Assembly (NCBI RefSeq): GCF_000478175.1
Contig: NZ_KI515774.1
Location: 6,368-70,367, forward strand
Source of the DNA: Corynebacterium sp. KPL1814
GTDB lineage: Bacteria > Actinomycetota > Actinomycetes > Mycobacteriales > Mycobacteriaceae
Direction: 5' to 3'
Length of the DNA stretch: 64,000 nucleotides
The translations under genes were made by a program, and so were the position numbers. Positions 1-8,355 of the stretch are shown piece by piece (position 1 is the stretch's first letter; each line of letters begins with the position of its first letter). A model generated the notes under the pieces. It did not search any database and was not told the DNA's origin. It was given only the letters and a program-made list of their open reading frames with translations.

Positions 1-93
1 AACAAGCCATCAACCAAATGGCCGTAGCCTTTCCCGCCCGCTTCGACAAATACCTATAAACCTAGCCCCACACACAAACAACTTGACACGCTC
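1..93 (+). mobile_element. Right end of an IS256-like insertion sequence
   Basis: The window opens inside a transposable element whose transposase tail lies at 3-59. The element appears to stop near 93, where the complementary strand reads GAGCGTGTCAAGTTG, an end typical of IS256-type elements. Sequence to the right is a different, IS3-type transposase gene that breaks off in mid-domain, so this element probably inserted into that gene. The left part lies outside the window, so the family call rests on a short tail and one terminus. Confidence 0.4.
3..59 (+). pseudogene. Transposase C-terminal tail (IS256-like, partial at window edge)
   Basis: Only the last 18 codons and a TAA stop are visible, ending QMAVAFPARFDKYL. 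The ending resembles C-termini of IS256-type transposases, and the following 34 bases look like an IS terminus. The start lies outside the window, so whether the gene is intact cannot be judged. Confidence 0.35.
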
Positions 94-722
94 CCTCCCA
101 GAGCTTCTCACTGGTATATTGCGTCCCCCGGTCAGCGTGAAACACCAGCCCGTCAGGAACATCACCGCGCAGCGTATGCGCCATCCGCAGTGCTCGTTCG
201 ACCAAACTTGTATCTTGCACACTATCCATAGCCCAGCCCAGTACCCTGCGGGAATGACCATCGCGAACTGCGCATAAGTACAACCAACCCTCGCCGGTGC
301 GCAGGTAGGTAATGTCCGACATCCATACCCGGTTGAGCTCGCCGGTATCAAACATGCGCTTTACCAGGTCAGGAAGACTCGACTTACGTTTAGATTGAAT
401 CGTTGTCGCTGGGACGAAGGCACGCGGTGAAATTCCTTCAATTCCCATCAGGCGCATCCGCTTAGCCACAGTCTTACGATTCACACTGATCTGGTAGCGA
501 TCGGCGAGTTCTGCGGTAATCCGCGGAGCACCATAGACCTCATCGGAGTCTTTTTCAGATCTGATGAATCTTACGATCAACATCATCGTAAAAAGATGTC
601 CGATCATCATTACCGGATAAGCGTTGCTGCTGCATATGGGCCCATTTGTAGTATCCAGACCGAGATACCTTCAACAAGCGCGCCATGCGCTTGATACTGA
701 AATTCGCCTTGCTCTGGCTGCA
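62..722 (-). pseudogene. IS3-family transposase orfB, frameshifted and truncated
   Basis: The DDE integrase subunit of an IS3 transposase. The amino-terminal part (RMARLLKVSRSGYYKW, about 690-640) lies in one frame and stops at a TGA near 555. The remainder (from SDEVYGAPRITAEL, through the integrase core with DITYL and FHADRGTQYTS) lies in the +1 frame, so an indel near 565 separates them. The protein breaks off after KLWE near 93, losing the last catalytic glutamate. IS3 orfB is normally made by programmed frameshifting from orfA, but the break at 565 is well inside orfB and is a real lesion. Confidence 0.75.
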
Positions 723-1100
723 TTAACTCGAACTTTTCTGATCGCGTTGCTTTGCGGCGAAGAAGGCTGTCGCTTTTGACAAAAACTCGTTATCCATCTT
801 GGCTTCTGCCAGCTCACGACGCAGACGAGCGTTCTCAGCACGAAGATCCGCCTCGCTTAGCCCATCAGAGGATCCTCGGCGTTGACGCTCATTTTTCACC
901 CACCGGCCTAAAAGGCCAGGTGCGACACCAATTTCTTTGGCTACATGAGCAATCGGGCGTTCTGACTCGATTACTAGGTTTGCGGCTTCACGCCGGTACT
1001 CAGGCGTGTATTTCTGGCGTTGTTGACTCACAATGAACATCCTCTCCTACGGACACAAAATCCGCACTAATCGGGTGTCCACCAAACGAGGGTAACCTCA
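94..1100 (-). mobile_element. IS3-family element, interrupted
   Basis: The element reads right to left. Its 5' terminus, near 1100, begins TGAGGTTACCCTCG on the minus strand. It then carries orfA (723-1040) and a damaged orfB (62-722). The distal end is lost where the IS256-like element joins it near 93. The right flank (1101 on) is a second, different IS3 orfB fragment, so this element itself landed in another IS3 copy. orfB carries a frameshift and a truncation, so the element should not transpose on its own. Confidence 0.7.
723..1040 (-). CDS. IS3-family transposase orfA
   Basis: 105 residues. The N-terminal helix-turn-helix (YTPEYRREAANLVIES through VAPGLLGRWVK, about residues 11-50) binds IS ends, and a leucine-zipper-like coil (about 65-95) serves oligomerisation. 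OrfA is normally the DNA-binding half of the OrfAB fusion transposase. This copy looks intact, but its partner orfB is broken, so at most it could act as a regulator or in trans on related IS3 copies. Confidence 0.85.
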   Translation of the reverse strand: MFIVSQQRQKYTPEYRREAANLVIESERPIAHVAKEIGVAPGLLGRWVKNERQRRGSSDGLSEADLRAENARLRRELAEAKMDNEFLSKATAFFAAKQRDQKSSS

Positions 1101-1551
1101 GCTGCCGATGGAGGCTTTGGAGCATGCGTTAACGACTGCAGGGCGAATTCATGGAAACCAGTTAATTCACCATAGCGATCGGGGCAGCCAGTATGTGTCG
1201 TGGAAGTATTCCACTGCGCTAGCTGAGTCAGGAATCCGCCCGAGTGTGGGAACAGTCGGCGATTCTTACGACAATGCGCTAGCCGAAACAGTCAACGGTC
1301 TCTACAAGGCTGAACTGATTCATGCCCAAGGCCCGTGGACGTCGGTCGGAGAAGTCGAACTGGCCACCTTGCGGTGGGTGCATTGGTGGAACACCAAGCG
1401 GCTTCATGAAGCTTTGGACTACGCCACCCCCACAGGAAGTAGAAACCGAGTACTATCTCACCCAGCCCATCAACACAGGGCCGTAAAAGAAGCGGAACTA
1501 AACCCAGGACGCTTCATGCGAAAGACACCACAGATCCACGCGCGGATTTAA
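1101..1551 (+). pseudogene. IS3-family transposase orfB, 3' half only
   Basis: The reading frame begins abruptly at the end of the neighbouring IS3 element (LPMEALEHAL) and covers the second half of the integrase core: the DDE aspartate in HHSDRGSQYVS and the glutamate in DSYDNALAETVNGLYK, then the conserved WWNTKRLHEALDY tail. The first catalytic aspartate and the N-terminal helix-turn-helix are missing. The first in-frame ATG is at 1108. It differs in sequence from the upstream IS3 copy, so it is a distinct element. Confidence 0.75.
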
Positions 1552-1790
1552 TGCTAGGCATTTTAGGTTCGTTTGCGGAGTTTGAGCGGGCCATTATCCG
1601 CGAACGCCAAGCAGAGGGGATTGCGCTGGCGAAAAAGGCAGGAAAGTACAAAGGCCGCAAGCCTGCTCTTAGCCCGCAGCAAGTAGCGGAGATTAAGCAG
1701 CGCACAATGGCAGGGGAGTCGAAAGCAGCCTTGGCACGGGAATTCGGAGTCACTCGCCCTACTGTGTATCGGGCGTTGAAGAACGCATAG
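1551..1790 (+). pseudogene. Serine recombinase (resolvase/invertase) C-terminal fragment
   Basis: 79 residues corresponding to the end of a Tn3-type resolvase or DNA invertase: the E-helix segment LGSFAEFERAIIRERQAEG (similarity starts a little upstream, near 1540), a linker with KYKGRKP, and the DNA-binding helix-turn-helix (SKAALAREFGVTRPTVYRAL, about residues 58-77). The catalytic domain with the active-site serine is absent, so the fragment cannot recombine DNA. It marks the remains of a transposon at the edge of the IS debris. Confidence 0.75.
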
Positions 1791-2159
1791 ATGCGGCGAT
1801 GGGGGCGGGTGAATATACGCCCCACGGCGCTTGCCACATGGCAGGACATTTACGGTTCCAGGCACGCCTACAGGTAGCCTTACGCACATTTCCCCTCGTG
1901 GGCGGCTTTTACAAGGGCTGGCGAAGGCACGCCCCCAGGTCTCGCTAGCGTGTGGTTTTACCTGCACTTTCTCCGCCTGGGCAACGTTCACCGAATAAAG
2001 AGAAAGGGCGCCCCCACCTTGAAGAATCGGAGCTGTCGACGCCGACGATAATCGGAGCTGGACCGGTGAGAAATGTCAAGTCAGGTTCCTTCCTAAAAGG
2101 TCATGTGGTGGGCGGACGAGGTATCAGCTTGGGCGGAGACTGCAGGATGTGGTTCCCTA
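1791..2159. other. Gene-free gap between IS debris and yeiH-like gene
   Basis: 369 bases with no convincing coding frame, RNA gene or clear hairpin. It probably contains further transposon-derived sequence, since it lies between a recombinase fragment and the first ordinary chromosomal gene. I could not identify its origin. Confidence 0.4.
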
Positions 2160-3209
2160 TCAGAGGTGGACGAGTTCGATGCCTGCAAGTGCGATGCCTG
2201 TGACGAGAATGGTTGAGGCTGCGGCCAGGATGAAGGGTCGGGCTCCGACCCGGATGAGGTTGCGGATCTTCACCCCACATCCCAGTCCAAACATTGCGGC
2301 GGACAACAAAGCCGTTTGCGCGAGGCTTCCTGCGTGGATGAGGCCCTCGGGCAGGTCCAGTGTGGAACGGAGCACGATCATGACCAGGAAGCCAATGATG
2401 AACAGTGGGACGATCGCAGGACGCTTTTCATCGGGTTTGACGTTTCCTGACCGGCGTTGGCGAATGCTCAAAATCGCGACGATCGGGGCGAGCAGCAGGA
2501 CGCGGGCGAGTTTGACGATGACGGCGACAGCCAGCGCCCCGCCGCCGATTATTCCTCCGGCGGCGACAACCTGAGCGATCTCGTGGATGGAGCCACCGGC
2601 CCACATGCCGTTGAGTTCAGGCTCCATGCCCAGCAGCTGGCCGAGCAAGGGAATCGCCGGAATCATGAGTGTGCCGAAGATGACCACCAAGGCCACGGCG
2701 GTGACCACGTCCTCTTCGTCTGAGTCGGTGACCCCTTCGACTCCGGCCACAGCGGCGGCGCCGCAAATAGAGAAACCACATGCTATGAGCAGAACCTGGG
2801 CGGAACGCATCTTCATCAGCCGCCCGATCAGGATGGTTCCGAAAATGCCTCCGGCCACGATGCACACGATGACCACGAGCATGGGCGCACCGAGGGAGAC
2901 AATGTCTGAGAGCACCAGTTGCAGGCCCAGGAAGACGATTCCCAATCGGAGCAGCTTCTTGGAAGCCAGCGTCAGTCCCGGTGCCGTGGACTCGGGTAGG
3001 CGAACCACGTTGGTCAGGGCGATGCCGAGCACGATCGCGACGATCAGTGGGCTGACACCGGGAAGGAAGACGTTAACGGTCATCGCGATTGCCACAGCGA
3101 CCGCACACAAAAGCAACCCGGGGGAATATTTTTTCAGTGCGTAGGAGCCGCGGCGGGCTGTTATGAGATCTGTCTGTTGTATTTGCGTTGACATACTTCC
3201 ATACTTCAC
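2160..3209 (-). CDS. YeiH-like putative sulfate exporter family membrane protein
   Basis: 349 residues with about ten hydrophobic segments, matching the YeiH/UPF0324 family of putative anion (sulfate) exporters. Recognisable segments include GVSPLIVAIVLGIALTN and LRLGIVFLGLQLVLSD. The true substrate is not established from sequence. A LysR-type regulator is divergently transcribed, the same pairing as yeiE-yeiH in enterobacteria, so it probably controls this gene. The start is uncertain: GTG at 3209 or ATG at 3194 (MSTQIQQ), neither with a good ribosome binding site. Confidence 0.8.
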   Translation of the reverse strand: MKYGSMSTQIQQTDLITARRGSYALKKYSPGLLLCAVAVAIAMTVNVFLPGVSPLIVAIVLGIALTNVVRLPESTAPGLTLASKKLLRLGIVFLGLQLVLSDIVSLGAPMLVVIVCIVAGGIFGTILIGRLMKMRSAQVLLIACGFSICGAAAVAGVEGVTDSDEEDVVTAVALVVIFGTLMIPAIPLLGQLLGMEPELNGMWAGGSIHEIAQVVAAGGIIGGGALAVAVIVKLARVLLLAPIVAILSIRQRRSGNVKPDEKRPAIVPLFIIGFLVMIVLRSTLDLPEGLIHAGSLAQTALLSAAMFGLGCGVKIRNLIRVGARPFILAAASTILVTGIALAGIELVHL

Positions 3210-3252
3210 TGATCCCCGTCAGCCCGCTAGACGGCAATTTCGCATCATGGTA

Positions 3253-3258
3253 TATGCT
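3253..3258 (+). promoter_or_regulatory. -10 element of the LysR regulator gene (leaderless type)
   Basis: TATGCT, 6 nt before the ATG at 3265. This supports the internal start and a leaderless transcript. Confidence 0.45.
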
Positions 3259-3264
3259 TTTGAT

Positions 3265-4161
3265 ATGAGCGAAGCTTGGCCGAACCTTCAAGTACTGGAA
3301 CTCTTCGTTGCCGTGGTGGACGAAGGCAGCGTGGGGGCAGGCGCACGGAAAGTGGGGATGGCGCAGCCCAACGCAAGCCGAGCCATCGCGGAGCTGGAGA
3401 CGGGGATGAAAACGGCTTTGCTTGAGCGCAGCCCCCGCGGTTCGGAACCGACGGCACTGGGGTTGTTGCTGGCTGTTCAAGCCCGTGAACTACTTGATGC
3501 CGGGCAACGCTTCAACGATTGGTCACGGTCTAGCCGCAGCAACGAAACGTTGGAACTTCGTGTGGGGGCCAGCATGACCATCGCAGAAACCCTGCTACCG
3601 GTCTGGCTGACAGAGTTGAAACGTCGATTGCCGCCGGTCCGCATCGAGGTGCAGGTGCTGAATTCGGCGCAGGTTCTCCAAGAAGTGCAAAGGGGCATTC
3701 TTCAACTGGGTTTCGTTGAGACCCCGAACGTTCCCATGCGGTTGAATGCCCGGGTCGTCCAAGAGGATGAGTTGCTGGTAGTTGTCGCTCCCAACCATGA
3801 ATGGGCGAACCGTACGAGCAGGATCGGTTTGCAAGAGCTGGCGGAAACCCCCTTGGTTGTCAGGGAGCCTGGCTCAGGTACCCGCGAGGCGCTGCAAGAG
3901 GTGTTGGCTGGGGCCGTCACTGTCGAGCCGATGCAGGTGCTTGCCAGCAACGCCGCGGTGCGCGTTGCTGTTGCTTCCGGGGCGGGTCCTGCTGTCCTGA
4001 GCGAACTCGCCCTTCGTAGCCAGCTCGAGAGCGGGGACCTGTTGCGCGTTCCCTTTGAGGGTCAAGGGATCAGCCGCCCCCTGACGGCCGTCTGGTCAGG
4101 ACCTCGACGATTGACAGGAGTCGCGGCCGAACTGGTCGCTGTGGCCGCTGCCAAACCGTAG
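3265..4161 (+). CDS. LysR-family transcriptional regulator (YeiE/CysB-like)
   Basis: 298 residues from the chosen start. An N-terminal winged helix-turn-helix (about residues 8-65; GSVGAGARKVGMAQPNASR) precedes a periplasmic-binding-like effector domain (about 90-290). The frame is open upstream, but that extension would run into the divergent yeiH-like gene. A TATGCT hexamer 6 nt before the ATG at 3265 fits a leaderless start there. Placement back to back with the exporter suggests that it regulates it, perhaps in response to sulfite/sulfate or cysteine status. The effector is a guess. Confidence 0.85.
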   Translation: MSEAWPNLQVLELFVAVVDEGSVGAGARKVGMAQPNASRAIAELETGMKTALLERSPRGSEPTALGLLLAVQARELLDAGQRFNDWSRSSRSNETLELRVGASMTIAETLLPVWLTELKRRLPPVRIEVQVLNSAQVLQEVQRGILQLGFVETPNVPMRLNARVVQEDELLVVVAPNHEWANRTSRIGLQELAETPLVVREPGSGTREALQEVLAGAVTVEPMQVLASNAAVRVAVASGAGPAVLSELALRSQLESGDLLRVPFEGQGISRPLTAVWSGPRRLTGVAAELVAVAAAKP

Positions 4162-4416
4162 CCGGTGGCAGCAAGTCCCGTCTTCGAAGAAGTCATCAGC
4201 ATCCGTACAAGATGCTCCCCCTGTAGTCCCGAGCCCCAAGCAGTGCCCGTGCCTTGGGCGGTCTGACATGCCAACCCTTCCGGCTCAACATCGTCCGCCT
4301 CTTACCCGCAAGCCATGAATTAAATACGGGGTAGAGAGTTGTAAATAACCCGGACCGGCTGAGAATTCGGCAAGGCAGCACCTTCTTGAATCCGCATGGT
4401 TCCTCGGCCATGTGCT

Positions 4417-4976
4417 TTACTCTCGTCTGAGCACGAGTTTGCCTCGAGCCCTCCGGGTCTGTACTTTCGCCAGGGCAGCCAGGGCATCTGCAAACGGATA
4501 AACCTGCTCAAGCTCCAAATGAATCTCCCCTGCGGCGATCTGCTCCATGAGTTGCACCAAATCATCGAGAACGTCCATTTGATAGGGGACCCCGTTATGT
4601 GTATGCCACGTTCGGAGATGTGTGCATCTCCGGAGATCGACACCAATGTTCCACCGTCCTTCACGACGGGCAAACTTTCCGCCGAGGTGCCCGGTTGCAC
4701 CGCCAAGACAGCGTCGACGCCATTGGGCATCCACTCCAGGATCTGCTCGCGCCAATGGGGGTTGCCGTAGTCAACTACCTTGTGCGCGCCGAGCGAAAGC
4801 ATGTAGTCGTGATTGGGTTTCGACGCGGATGCGGCAACGTGCCATCCGCGTTGGCGTGCAAGTTGGATGGCGACCGTGCCGATCGCCCCCGAGCCACCAG
4901 CAATGAAGAGCGACCCGTCAACGGGCGCTGAACTGCAGGTTTGGCTTCCAAACGAAAAGGACGCCCCACCCGCCAA
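4417..4976 (-). pseudogene. Medium-chain dehydrogenase/quinone oxidoreductase, broken
   Basis: Remnant of a zinc-type alcohol dehydrogenase/quinone reductase family protein. The nucleotide-binding Rossmann part is clear (IAGGSGAIGTVAIQLARQRGW, then GAHKVVDYGNP), and the normal C-terminal end (YPFADALAALAKVQ...GKLVL) continues in a different frame, with the switch near 4585. The N-terminal catalytic domain is missing altogether: sequence before about 4930 does not match the family. A 5' truncation together with an internal frameshift means the gene is dead. Confidence 0.7.
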
Positions 4977-5082
4977 AAAATTGAACTGGCCCCCAAATCA
5001 GCCCATGGGATGATGGGACACTGCGACCAGGCGGGTTACTATGTAGAAAGGTAATTTCCCATTTACAAGGAGAACACGCTTT

Positions 5083-5811
5083 ATGACTGATGCCGCGGCG
5101 CGCGCCGTTGACTTGTTTAAGCAATACGGAAGCGATGATACGGCGGTTATCGCCCTTGATCACGTTTCCATTGAGTTTGGAAAGAACCAATTCACGGCCA
5201 TTATGGGCCCTTCGGGCTCGGGCAAGTCCACGTTGATGCACACGATGGCAGGGTTGGACTCTGCTAGCTCTGGTTCGGCGTTTATCGGTGATACCGATAT
5301 GTCGCACCTCAATGACAAGGAAATTACGGCGTTGCGTCGTGACCGCTTAGGATTTATTTTCCAGTCCTTCAACTTGGTCCCTACCTTGACGGCTGCGGAA
5401 AACATCACGCTGCCGACTGATATCGCGGGCAAGGACGTCGACAAGCAATGGTTTGAAGAAGTCACCCGTCGCCTGGGGCTGGCGGAGCGTTTGGAGCACC
5501 GCCCGGCTGAGCTGTCTGGTGGTCAGCAGCAGCGTGTCGCCTGTGCTCGCGCCTTAGTGTCGCGGCCGGAGATTATTTTTGGCGATGAGCCTACGGGTAA
5601 CTTGGATTCCAATTCTTCGGCCGAGGTATTGGATATTCTGCGCACTGCGGTGGACCAGGATAACCAGACTGTGGTCATTGTGACGCACGATGCTAAGGCG
5701 GCGTCGTACGCCGATCGTGTTGTTTTCCTTGCTGATGGCAAGCTCGTTAATGAACTGCAGGATCCAACGATGGAGGCCATTCACAATGTAATGGCAGAGA
5801 TTGAGGGTTAA
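5083..5811 (+). CDS. ABC transporter ATP-binding protein (MacB/LolD type)
   Basis: 242 residues with all ATPase motifs: Walker A GPSGSGKST (42-50), Q-loop near 94, signature LSGGQQQR (144-151), Walker B IIFGDEP (164-170) and H-loop histidine near 202. This subgroup powers FtsX-fold permeases rather than classical importers. A strong AAGGAG ribosome binding site lies just before the ATG, and the stop codon abuts the permease start (TAAATG), so the two are cotranscribed. Likely role: mechanotransmission or export of lipids, peptides or antimicrobials at the cell envelope. Confidence 0.9.
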   Translation: MTDAAARAVDLFKQYGSDDTAVIALDHVSIEFGKNQFTAIMGPSGSGKSTLMHTMAGLDSASSGSAFIGDTDMSHLNDKEITALRRDRLGFIFQSFNLVPTLTAAENITLPTDIAGKDVDKQWFEEVTRRLGLAERLEHRPAELSGGQQQRVACARALVSRPEIIFGDEPTGNLDSNSSAEVLDILRTAVDQDNQTVVIVTHDAKAASYADRVVFLADGKLVNELQDPTMEAIHNVMAEIEG

Positions 5812-8355
5812 ATGGTACGCGGAAACGCAATGCGCAGGGTATCCGTGCGCAATGTTTTGGCGCATAAATTGCGCCTTGGCCTGACAATTCTGGCGGTGGT
5901 TTTGGGCACCGCCTTTATTGCTGGCTCTTTCATGTTCACTAACTCATTGAAGGCCACTTTTGATTCTGCGGTGGATAACCAATTCCGCGGGGTAGACGCG
6001 GTGGTCAGTGAGAACGATGACAGCGACCAGAAGCTGGATGAAGGGCTGCGCAAGCAGCTGCTTGATGATGACGACGTTAAAAACATCAACGTCGCTGACT
6101 CGCAGACTGTGGTTGTTGCCGATGAAAACTCGGAGGCCTTCCAAACCCAAAGCGGTACTGCGAGCCTCGTGCCGTACTATTCCGCGGATAAAACCGTCGG
6201 TGGCGCGAGCGAACTCACGGAAGGCGATGAGCCAAAGGCCAAAGATGAGGTAACGATCAATTCGTCCGCTGCGGAGAAATACGATATCTCCGTTGGTCAG
6301 AAGCTTGTGGTGGTTCATCCGGATAGCCAGGATGAGGTTAAGGTTACGGGCATCGTGGAGCCGCCGGTGGAGCAGGGCGATAGCATCGAGCTGCGCATGG
6401 ATGAGTCGGATTACCTGGAGCGCTTTGGTGATCCCTCTCAGCTGAAGGTCTCTGCCGCCGATGGTGTGGAGGCAAATGCGCTTGTTGATGACCTCAATGA
6501 CAAGTTCGACATCAAAGCCGAGTCCGGTGAGCGCCTGGCAGAGCAAACCAGTGAAGCAATGACCGAGGCATTGAAGTTTGTGAACTACTTCCTCGTTGCC
6601 TTTGGTCTAATCGCCTTGTTGGTGGGCACCTTTATTATTGCCAATACGTTCTCCATGATTGTGGCCCAGCGCATCAAGGAGTTCGCGCTCTTGCGTGCTT
6701 TGGGCGCTTCGCGTCGCCAGATCACCAATTCCGTTGTGGTGGAATCCGTCATCGTGGGCGTTCTGGGATCCATCGTCGGTGTCGTTGCCGGCGTGGGATT
6801 GGTCGCCGTGATCAAAGCGGTTATGGGCGCCAACGGTATGGACATTGGCGGTGGCCTGGGCCTGAGCGTTTCCGCTGTGGTAGTCCCGATCATTTTGGGC
6901 ACGATTGTCACTGTGGTCTCCGCATGGGCCCCGGCACGGCGCGCGGGTGCTGTGGAACCGGTTGAGGCGATGCGCACGACGGAGTCGGCCTCCGGTTCTT
7001 CGCTGAAGGTCCGCACGATTTTCGGCGCGATCCTCATGATTGGCGGCATTATTGCGGCGTTTGCGGGCGTGCTTAGCGATGCCGAAACGAACGTCCGCGC
7101 CATCCTTGTCGGCCTCGGCGCCGTCGGGGTGATTATCGGCTTCTTCTTGGCAGGACCGGCGCTCTCTTTGCCGCTGGTGCCAACGCTGGGTAAGGCAATT
7201 GGGGCGCCTTTCGGGTCCATCGGCAAACTGGCCGCTACCAACTCGCGGCGTAACCCGCGCCGCACTGCCGCCACGGCCTTTGCCCTGACCTTGGGCGTGG
7301 CATTGGTCACGAGCATCGGCATGCTGGGCCAGACAATGAAGGCTTCCATCTCGGATACGGTGGACCAAACTATTACGTCGGACTACATCTTGTCCGGTCC
7401 AAGCTCCGGAAGCTTCCCGACGCCGAAGGAAACCGGCGAGCGTGCCGCAGAGGCAGACGGTGTGGATAAGGTCATTACCGTTGGCTCGGCACCGGTTGCC
7501 GTGGACGGTCAGGCCTCCTTGGACTTTGGCACTGGCGGTTTGTTTACCGTGACGGTGGATGCTGACCCCACCTCGATGCTGGCGATGAACATGGTAGAAG
7601 GCGATGCCAATATTGAAGGCGGCTTTGCCGCCACGGAAGACTTTGCCAAAGAAAATGGCTGGAAGGTAGGAGAGACCTACGAGGTTACCGGCAGCAAGCC
7701 GGGCAAAACTGCGGAAGCCAAACTGGTCGGTACCTTTGAGCCCATCGAGACCATTCAAAATATGGTGGTTTCGCAGGACGTGGCAGAAGAAGTTGCCGCT
7801 GACGGAGAATTCTCCGTGCAGATGGTGGGCGTATTAGGTAAAGAAGGCTACGACAAGGAAGAGCTACGCCAGAACCTCGAGGATGCCGTCAAGGATCTCG
7901 TGGTGGTGCAGGTCAATACCGGTAAGGAATACGCGGGTCAGGCCGCTGGCTTCATCGACCAGATGCTGGCCATTCTCTACGGTCTTCTCGCACTAGCCGT
8001 GATCATCGCGGTACTGGGTATTGTCAATACCTTGACCTTGGGTGTTATCGAACGCCGCCAGGAGATTGGCATGTTGCGTGCGGTGGGTACGCAGCGCCGC
8101 CAAATCCGCAGGATGATCACACTGGAGTCGGTCCAGATTTCGCTCTTTGGTGCGATCATGGGAATTCTCATTGGCCTCGGCTTGGGCTGGTCCTTCATTG
8201 AGATCTTGAATGATCAGGGCCTTGGCGGCGCCGAGGTTCCGTGGGGCATGTTGGTAACCATGCTGCTGGGATCCGCAGTTGTGGGCATCATTGCAGCGGT
8301 ATGGCCATCGCAACGCGCGGCAAAGACGCCGCCGCTGGAGGCGATTGCGGATTAA
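5812..8355 (+). CDS. FtsX-like ABC transporter permease
   Basis: 847 residues with two FtsX repeats. One TM near residues 22-40 is followed by a large extracytoplasmic domain (about 41-245) and three TMs; a second copy follows, with another external domain and three final TMs. Each repeat carries the cytoplasmic coupling motif, LLRALGASRRQI (about 295) and MLRAVGTQRRQI (about 755). The start directly follows the ATPase stop; ATG at 5830 is an alternative. With the preceding ATPase it forms a MacB-like system lacking a visible adaptor or outer-membrane partner. The 3' end overlaps the convergent mprF-like gene by 4 bp. Confidence 0.9.
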   Translation: MVRGNAMRRVSVRNVLAHKLRLGLTILAVVLGTAFIAGSFMFTNSLKATFDSAVDNQFRGVDAVVSENDDSDQKLDEGLRKQLLDDDDVKNINVADSQTVVVADENSEAFQTQSGTASLVPYYSADKTVGGASELTEGDEPKAKDEVTINSSAAEKYDISVGQKLVVVHPDSQDEVKVTGIVEPPVEQGDSIELRMDESDYLERFGDPSQLKVSAADGVEANALVDDLNDKFDIKAESGERLAEQTSEAMTEALKFVNYFLVAFGLIALLVGTFIIANTFSMIVAQRIKEFALLRALGASRRQITNSVVVESVIVGVLGSIVGVVAGVGLVAVIKAVMGANGMDIGGGLGLSVSAVVVPIILGTIVTVVSAWAPARRAGAVEPVEAMRTTESASGSSLKVRTIFGAILMIGGIIAAFAGVLSDAETNVRAILVGLGAVGVIIGFFLAGPALSLPLVPTLGKAIGAPFGSIGKLAATNSRRNPRRTAATAFALTLGVALVTSIGMLGQTMKASISDTVDQTITSDYILSGPSSGSFPTPKETGERAAEADGVDKVITVGSAPVAVDGQASLDFGTGGLFTVTVDADPTSMLAMNMVEGDANIEGGFAATEDFAKENGWKVGETYEVTGSKPGKTAEAKLVGTFEPIETIQNMVVSQDVAEEVAADGEFSVQMVGVLGKEGYDKEELRQNLEDAVKDLVVVQVNTGKEYAGQAAGFIDQMLAILYGLLALAVIIAVLGIVNTLTLGVIERRQEIGMLRAVGTQRRQIRRMITLESVQISLFGAIMGILIGLGLGWSFIEILNDQGLGGAEVPWGMLVTMLLGSAVVGIIAAVWPSQRAAKTPPLEAIAD

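Noticed and set aside
1952..2203. Small open frame after the recombinase fragment
   Set aside because: No resemblance to known proteins, no ribosome binding site, and it runs into the yeiH-like gene on the other strand.
6607..7758. Long open frame on the minus strand opposite the FtsX permease
   Set aside because: Low-complexity His/Arg/Gly-rich translation typical of antisense frames in GC-rich genes.
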